From: Micromonospora sp. NBC_00421
Lineage (GTDB): Bacteria > Actinomycetota > Actinomycetes > Mycobacteriales > Micromonosporaceae
Length of the DNA: 64,000 nucleotides
Reading direction: 5' to 3'
Assembly: GCF_036017915.1 (NCBI RefSeq)
Contig: NZ_CP107929.1
Coordinates: 5,832,001-5,896,000 of the forward strand
Position numbers and translations under genes: made by a program. The notes beneath the pieces are model-generated. The model was not told where the DNA came from, did no database searches, and saw only the letters and a program-made list of their open reading frames with translations. This document shows, in pieces, positions 59,109-64,000 of this stretch. Position 1 is the stretch's first letter, and the number at the start of each line of letters is the position of its first letter.

Positions 59109-60050
59109 ATGACCTCACCTTCCTCGGCCGCGACACCCGCCCGCCCAGCCCTGATCTGGACCGCGCTGATCCTGGTCTACGTGCTGTGGGGCTCCACGTA
59201 CCTCGGTATCCGGGTCGTGGTGGAGTCGATGCCGCCGCTCGGCTCGGCGGCCGTCCGCTTCGGTGGCGCGGCGCTGGTGCTCGCGGCCGTCCTGCGGCTG
59301 CGGCGGGGTGCGGGCGCGCTGCGGGTCGATCGGCGGCAGCTCGGCTCGGCCGCGCTGGTCGGGGTGCTGCTGCTCGCCGGCGGCAACGGTCTGGTGGTGC
59401 TCGCCGAGTCCGGCCCGTCCGGTGTGGCGGTGCCGTCGGGGATCGCCGCGCTGCTGGTGGCCACCGTCCCGCTGCTGGTGGTGCTGCTCCGTACGGTCAC
59501 CGGGGACCGGCCGCCGGGGTGGACGTTCGCCGGGGTGACCGTGGGCTTTCTCGGGCTGGTGCTGCTGGTGCTCCCCCGGGGCGGGTCCGGGGTGGTGCCG
59601 TTGGTCGGGGCGCTCACCGTGGTCGCGGCGGCCACCTGCTGGTCGGTGGGGTCGTTCCTGTCCAACCGGCTGCGGATGCCCGCCGACCCGTTCGTCGCCA
59701 CCGTCTACGAGATGGTCGCCGGGGCTGCGGCGCTCGTCGTGCTGTCCCTGGCCCGGGGCGAGCTGCGCGGGTTCACCTTGGCACAGGTGACGACCCGTTC
59801 CTGGCTCGCCCTGACCTATCTCATGGTGGCCGGGTCGCTTGTCGCCTTCACCGCGTACGTCTGGCTGCTGGCCCACGCTCCCATCTCGCTGGCCTCCACC
59901 TACGCCTATGTCAACCCGGTGGTGGCGGTGGCCCTCGGCGCGCTGCTGGTCGCCGAACCGATCACCGGCCAGGTGCTGCTCGGTGGTGCGGTGATCGTGG
60001 CCGGCGTGGCGTTGGTGGTGACCACCGAGCGGCCCCGGCGGGGACCGTAG
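59109..60050 (+). CDS. EamA family transporter (drug/metabolite transporter superfamily)
   Basis: A 313-residue integral membrane protein with ten hydrophobic helices in two EamA repeats. The first repeat starts LIWTALILVYVLWGSTYLGIRVVVESMPPLGSAAVRF, and the second contains ATCWSVGSFLSNRLRMPADPFVATVYEMVAGAAALV. A typical tail is LASTYAYVNPVVAVALGALLVAEPITG. DMT transporters export or import metabolites; the substrate is not known. The gene is followed two bases later by the A24 peptidase-like gene. Confidence 0.93.
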   Translation: MTSPSSAATPARPALIWTALILVYVLWGSTYLGIRVVVESMPPLGSAAVRFGGAALVLAAVLRLRRGAGALRVDRRQLGSAALVGVLLLAGGNGLVVLAESGPSGVAVPSGIAALLVATVPLLVVLLRTVTGDRPPGWTFAGVTVGFLGLVLLVLPRGGSGVVPLVGALTVVAAATCWSVGSFLSNRLRMPADPFVATVYEMVAGAAALVVLSLARGELRGFTLAQVTTRSWLALTYLMVAGSLVAFTAYVWLLAHAPISLASTYAYVNPVVAVALGALLVAEPITGQVLLGGAVIVAGVALVVTTERPRRGP

Positions 60051-60052
60051 CC

Positions 60053-60700
60053 GTGACGCCCGTCGGTCTGGTGACCGCGGCGGCGGTGCTCGGTGCCCTG
60101 GTCGGCCTCGCCGCGCCCCGGGTCGCCCGCGCCTTCCCGCCTACCACCCCACCTGCCACCGGTGCACCGCTCTCCGCCGGGCCGGTCGGGGTCGCGGTGG
60201 TGGGGGCGGTGGTCTTCGGCGGGTTGGCCGCCGCGCGGGGGCCGGATCCGGCGTTACCGGCGTTGCTCCTGGTGGCGGCCGTGGGGCTGGTGCTGGTGGT
60301 GGTGGACCTGACCAGCCTGCGGCTGCCCGACCCGCTGGTCGGCGCGGCGGCCCTCGGCGGCGGCACCGCCCTGACCGGTGCGGCCGTCGCCGCCGGCACT
60401 CCGGGCCGCCTGCCCCTCGCGCTGGCCGGGTCCGCGCTCTCCTTCCTCCTGTACGTGGTGCTGGCGCTGCTGCCCCGGTCCCGGCTCGGCTTCGGCGACG
60501 TGAAGCTGGCGGCGGCGCTCGGCCTGCCGCTGGGCTGGCTGGGCTGGCCCACCCTCTGGCTCGGCCTGTTCCTGCCGCACCTGCTCAACGGGGTGCTGGT
60601 GCTGGCGCTGCTGACCGCCGGGCGGGTACGCCGGGACACCGCCCTGCCCTTCGGCCCCGCCCTGCTCACCGGCGCCTGGCTGGCCACCCTGCTCGCCTGA
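60053..60700 (+). CDS. A24 family prepilin-peptidase-like protein
   Basis: A 215-residue protein with about seven membrane helices. The aspartyl-protease positions appear as LVVVDLTSLRLPDPLVG near residue 84 and RLGFGDVKLAAALGLPLGW near residue 145, the GxGD-type motif of A24 leader peptidases. It lacks the N-terminal methyltransferase domain, as in archaeal and many actinobacterial homologues. No pilin genes are visible nearby, so its substrate is unknown. The GTG at 60053 follows the EamA stop by two bases, so the pair are probably co-transcribed. Confidence 0.85.
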   Translation: MTPVGLVTAAAVLGALVGLAAPRVARAFPPTTPPATGAPLSAGPVGVAVVGAVVFGGLAAARGPDPALPALLLVAAVGLVLVVVDLTSLRLPDPLVGAAALGGGTALTGAAVAAGTPGRLPLALAGSALSFLLYVVLALLPRSRLGFGDVKLAAALGLPLGWLGWPTLWLGLFLPHLLNGVLVLALLTAGRVRRDTALPFGPALLTGAWLATLLA

Positions 60701-60717
60701 TCGGGCCAGCCCGACCG

Positions 60718-63700
60718 TCAGATCAGGCGGAGTTGGCGATCCTTGGGGCGGCGCGGCTCTGCCTCGCCGAACCGTTCGAACAGTCCCGGGTCGACGACGT
60801 CCAGGAACGGCGACGGTCGACAGTCGCGTTCCGAGCCGTGCCGCACCCGGCGGGCGGCGTGGCTGACGTAGAGGCGGTCCTGGGCGCGGGTGAGTCCGAC
60901 GAAGAAGAGCCGGCGCTCCTCGGCGATCGCGTCGTCGTCCGGCGTCGAGCCGGGCCAGCGCAGCGGCAGCAGGCCGTCCTCGACGCCGACCAGGAAGACC
61001 ACCGGGAACTCCAGTCCCTTCGCCGCGTGCAGGGTGAGCAGGGTGACCGCCTCGGCGCGCGGGTCCAACGCGTCCACCTCGGCCCCGGTGGCGAGTTGGG
61101 AGAGGAAGAGTTCCAGGTCGTCGCCGCAGCGTCGGGCCAGCGGGGTGAGCAGGTCGACCGCCGTGCGGACGTCTTCGGGGCGTACCGTGCCGGCGGCGTC
61201 CAGGGTGGGGGCGGCGAACCGCTCGGCGAGCACCTGGCCGACGGCCCGGACCCGGTCGGGTAGCCCACCGGTGAGACCGTCGGCGTGCCGCAGTTCGCGG
61301 GCGATCGCGAGCACACCGGGCCGGTCCCGGAGCCGGTCGTGGGACCGCTTCTGCACCGGGATGTTGGCCCTGGCCAGGGCGTCCACGATCGGGGCGGCCT
61401 GCGCGTCGGTGCGGTAGAGCACCGCGATGTCGGAGAAGGACAGGCTGGTGGCCCGACCGTCGATGCGGCCGGAGTCCAGCGACCGGTGGGAGAGGCCGCC
61501 GACCAGGTCGTCGACGGTGCGTACCACGAAGTCGGCCTCGTCGGCGACGGAAGCCGCCGGGTAGCGGCCGACCAGCGGGGCCTCCGGGTCGAGCCGGGCC
61601 GGGTCGAGCCGGCGGCCCCGGACCAGCGACGACGGCGCGATGGCCTGGACGGCGGCGGCCAGGATCGGCGCGGACGAGCGGTAGTTGCGGTTGAGCCGGA
61701 CCAGCCGGGCGTCGGTGAAGTCCTCGGAGAAGCGCAGGAAGTAGCCGACGTCCGCGCCCCGGAACGAGTAGATCGCCTGGTCCGGGTCGCCGATCGCGCA
61801 GAGGTTGCCGTCGGCGGGGCTGAGCAGCCGCAGCAGGTCGTACTGCACCGGGTCGACGTCCTGGTACTCGTCGACGAAGATCCACCGCCAACGTTCCCGG
61901 TACTCCCGGACCAGCTTCTTGTCGCCCTTGAGCAGCGCGACCGGCAGGGTCAGCAGCTCGTCCAGGTCGACCAGGTCCTGCTTGCGCAGCAGCGCGGTGT
62001 AGCGGGCCGGATCGTCGCCGGCCTCCGCCCGCGCCGTGGCCCGCTCGGTGTCGTCGGCGATCCGGAAGCCCTCGGGTAGCCCGGCCGCGCCGGCGTTCTC
62101 CCGCAGGATGCTCAGCCCCAGCGAGTGGAAGGTGCCGACGGTGACGTCCTCGGCGACCGGGCCGAGCAGCGCGTCGAGCCGGTGTCGCAGCTCCTCGGCG
62201 GCCCGGCGGGTGAAGGTGATCGCCAGGCACTGCTCGGGGAAGACGTTCAGCTCCGCGCAGAGGTAGGCGATCCGGTGGGTCAGCGTCCGGGTCTTGCCGG
62301 TGCCCGGACCGGCCACGATAAGCAGTGGGCCGCCCGGAGCTGAGGCGGCCACCCGCTGCATCGCGTCCAACCGGTCCAGCAGGCCGGTGCCGACCTCCTC
62401 CATCCCGGCGAGCATCGGCTCGAACGGCTCGTGCGGCGAGGGAGTCGAGGCGATCGGTGGCGGCGGCGGGGCCGGCACGGGCTTCGGCTTCGGTTCGGCC
62501 TTGGCCGCCGCCGGTCGTCTGGCCTTCGGTTTCGCCGCCGGCTCCATCGGCCTGCGCTGCGCCGGCACCGGTACGTCGAAGAGCGTCTCCTGCCCCGAGC
62601 CACCCGACCCGCCCAGCTCGGCGGGGTCGAAGAGGGTGATCACGCCGTACTCGCCGTCGTAGCCGGGGACCCGGCGCACGTCGCCCCGGCGCAACCGGCC
62701 GATGCCCTCGGCGAGCAACTCCCCGCCGACCCGGCCGATCTCGTCGACCGGGGTGCGGGTGAGGATCTCCAGCTCCGGGCCGAGCGCCGCGACCAGCTCG
62801 TTGAGCTTCCCCTCGACCCGCTTGGACCGGGCACCGACCTTGTTGATCTCACCGAGGATCTCGGCCAGCGGCACCAGGTGGGTCACCTCGCGGGCGTGTT
62901 CCGGGCGGTGCCCCTCGGGCCGGTCGGCCAGCTCCTCGACCCGGCTGAGCACCCCCACGGTCAGCGGCTTGCCGCACTCCGGGCAGCGCCCGCCGGCCGC
63001 CCGGGTCTGCTCCGGCGACCAGTTGACGCCGCAGAGCCGGTGCCCGTCGGCGTGGTACTTGCCCTCCTCGGGGAAGAACTCGATGGTCCCGGCCAGCCCG
63101 TCGCCGGTGCGCAGCGCGTCCCGGATGGCGAAGTAGTCCCGGGCCGACGAGAAGACGGTTGCCTCCCGGGCCAGCGCCGGCGGGGAGTGCGCGTCGGAGT
63201 TGGAGACCAGCCGGTAACGGTCCAGGCTGCCGACCCGCCAGTTCATCGCCGGGTCGGAGGAGAGCCCGGTCTCCACCGCGAAGACGTGTTCGGCCAGGTC
63301 GGCGTAGCAGTCGGCGATCGCGTCGAAGCCGGACTTCGAGCCGAGCGCGGAGAACCACGGTGTCCAGATGTGGGCCGGCACCAGGTAGCCGTCCGGGCTG
63401 GCGTCGAGGGTGATCTCCAGCAGGTCCCGGGAGTCCAGGCCGAGGATCGGCCGACCGTCCGAGCCGAGGTTGCCGATCCGGCCCAGCGCGGTGTTGAACC
63501 GGGCCACCGCGTCCAGGTCGGGCAGGTAGATCAGGTGGTGCACCTTGCGGGTCCGGTCGTCCCGCTTGTAGATGGTGGAGATCTCCACGCTGAGCATGAA
63601 CCGGACCGGGTCCGCCTCCGCCGCGTCGGCCAGCCGGGGCGGCAGTCGCCGGGCGATGTCCGCCTCGGCCTCCGGGCCGAGCCGGTACAGGCCGGGCTCG

Positions 63701-63912
63701 GCCGGTTGCAACGTCTCGCGCAGGTGGTCGTACCAGGCGGGATGGGTGAAGTCCCCGGTGCCGAGCACGCCGATGCCCTTGCGTCGGGCCCACCAACCGA
63801 GGTTGGGCAGGGTGAGATCGCGGCTGCACGCGCGGGAGTACTTCGAGTGGATGTGCAGGTCCGCGACGAACGGCGGGACGCCACCAGGGGGAGCGGCGTT
63901 GAACGGAGGCAC
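60718..63912 (-). CDS. EndoQ-type endonuclease fused to UvrD/PcrA-type helicase
   Basis: A 1064-residue fusion. Residues 1-420 form a PHP-type nuclease closely resembling endonuclease Q: VADLHIHSKYSRACS, GVLGTGDFTHPAWYDHL, VEISTIYKRDD, AHIWTPWFSALG, LVSNSDAHSP, and a zinc-ribbon CPECGKPLTVGVLSRVEEL. Residues 425-500 are a Pro/Lys-rich linker. The SF1 helicase follows with GPGTGKTRTLTHRI, FVDEYQDVDPVQ, IGDPDQAIYSFRGAD, RNYRSSAPIL, LTLHAAKGLEFPVV and VGLTRAQDRLYVSHA, all motifs intact. EndoQ enzymes cut DNA beside deaminated bases. GTG 63912 has AGGA upstream; GTG 63927 is also possible. Confidence 0.93.
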   Translation of the reverse strand: MPPFNAAPPGGVPPFVADLHIHSKYSRACSRDLTLPNLGWWARRKGIGVLGTGDFTHPAWYDHLRETLQPAEPGLYRLGPEAEADIARRLPPRLADAAEADPVRFMLSVEISTIYKRDDRTRKVHHLIYLPDLDAVARFNTALGRIGNLGSDGRPILGLDSRDLLEITLDASPDGYLVPAHIWTPWFSALGSKSGFDAIADCYADLAEHVFAVETGLSSDPAMNWRVGSLDRYRLVSNSDAHSPPALAREATVFSSARDYFAIRDALRTGDGLAGTIEFFPEEGKYHADGHRLCGVNWSPEQTRAAGGRCPECGKPLTVGVLSRVEELADRPEGHRPEHAREVTHLVPLAEILGEINKVGARSKRVEGKLNELVAALGPELEILTRTPVDEIGRVGGELLAEGIGRLRRGDVRRVPGYDGEYGVITLFDPAELGGSGGSGQETLFDVPVPAQRRPMEPAAKPKARRPAAAKAEPKPKPVPAPPPPPIASTPSPHEPFEPMLAGMEEVGTGLLDRLDAMQRVAASAPGGPLLIVAGPGTGKTRTLTHRIAYLCAELNVFPEQCLAITFTRRAAEELRHRLDALLGPVAEDVTVGTFHSLGLSILRENAGAAGLPEGFRIADDTERATARAEAGDDPARYTALLRKQDLVDLDELLTLPVALLKGDKKLVREYRERWRWIFVDEYQDVDPVQYDLLRLLSPADGNLCAIGDPDQAIYSFRGADVGYFLRFSEDFTDARLVRLNRNYRSSAPILAAAVQAIAPSSLVRGRRLDPARLDPEAPLVGRYPAASVADEADFVVRTVDDLVGGLSHRSLDSGRIDGRATSLSFSDIAVLYRTDAQAAPIVDALARANIPVQKRSHDRLRDRPGVLAIARELRHADGLTGGLPDRVRAVGQVLAERFAAPTLDAAGTVRPEDVRTAVDLLTPLARRCGDDLELFLSQLATGAEVDALDPRAEAVTLLTLHAAKGLEFPVVFLVGVEDGLLPLRWPGSTPDDDAIAEERRLFFVGLTRAQDRLYVSHAARRVRHGSERDCRPSPFLDVVDPGLFERFGEAEPRRPKDRQLRLI

Positions 63913-64000
63913 GCCGCATCCTGTCACGGCCGGTCCACTACCCGCCCGCCGCCACGCGTACGCGTGAGAAGAGCAATCCGGTGCTGGACTCCGCCGGCCG

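Overview
The window is very GC-rich actinobacterial DNA and looks like a member of the Micromonosporaceae (Micromonospora/Salinispora type). It carries the chromosome-origin-proximal gene set in the order known from Streptomyces and Mycobacterium: rpmH-rnpA-yidD-yidC-jag-rsmG-parA-parB, followed on the other strand by cwlM, trxA, trxB, an anti-sigma gene, sigM, a pseudokinase gene, murJ, and then cca. A second block matches the other side of the mycobacterial origin: ino1-padR, DUF5318, ponA, a GT87-like gene, then rpsF-ssb-rpsR-rplI and dnaB. dnaA and oriC themselves are not inside; they would be expected left of position 1.

Region by region: 133-3638 ribosomal protein L34, RNase P protein, membrane-protein insertion factors, KhpB/Jag and RsmG. 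3955-6402 the ParAB segregation operon, with two parS sites inside parA. 6452-8411 is a gene-free stretch with five more parS sites and a DnaA-box cluster. 8425-12900 an HIT-like protein, a Ddl-like ATP-grasp ligase, a PLP aminotransferase and a GNAT protein. 12997-21503 is a cell-wall/redox/sigma-factor cluster on the minus strand. 21631-25919 holds CCA transferase, flotillin plus NfeD, and MGMT. 26035-26262 is a small MITE-like insertion. 26451-28814 inositol phosphate synthase with its PadR repressor, and DUF5318. 29012-36879 a class A PBP, two multi-pass membrane proteins and endonuclease IV. 37522-39170 the rpsF-ssb-rpsR-rplI operon. 41440-43788 replicative helicase DnaB interrupted by a class 3 intein. 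43939-48871 a zinc-ribbon protein, a membrane-protein/phosphoribosyltransferase fusion and a GGDEF-EAL protein. 49582-52304 molybdenum-cofactor genes moaC-mogA-moeA-moaE. 52291-60700 a GT87 mannosyltransferase-like protein, DoxX, GNAT, AAA ATPase, two LppU-like membrane proteins, a DMT transporter and a prepilin-peptidase-like protein. 60718-63912 a fusion of an EndoQ-type endonuclease with a UvrD-type helicase.

The genes fit together as chromosome replication and segregation (ParAB/parS, DnaB, SSB, DnaA boxes), translation, envelope growth (YidC, MurJ, CwlM, PonA) and genome maintenance (MGMT, endonuclease IV, EndoQ-UvrD). The most notable items are the EndoQ-helicase fusion, the intein with a degraded endonuclease at the DnaB P-loop, DnaA-box clusters far from oriC, parS sites coding for protein inside parA, a MITE with 10-bp flanking repeats, a PadR operator, a SigR-type promoter in front of trxB, a leader hairpin that may hide the rpsF Shine-Dalgarno, and a repeated leaderless promoter layout. 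All calls come from reading the sequence; no database search was run.
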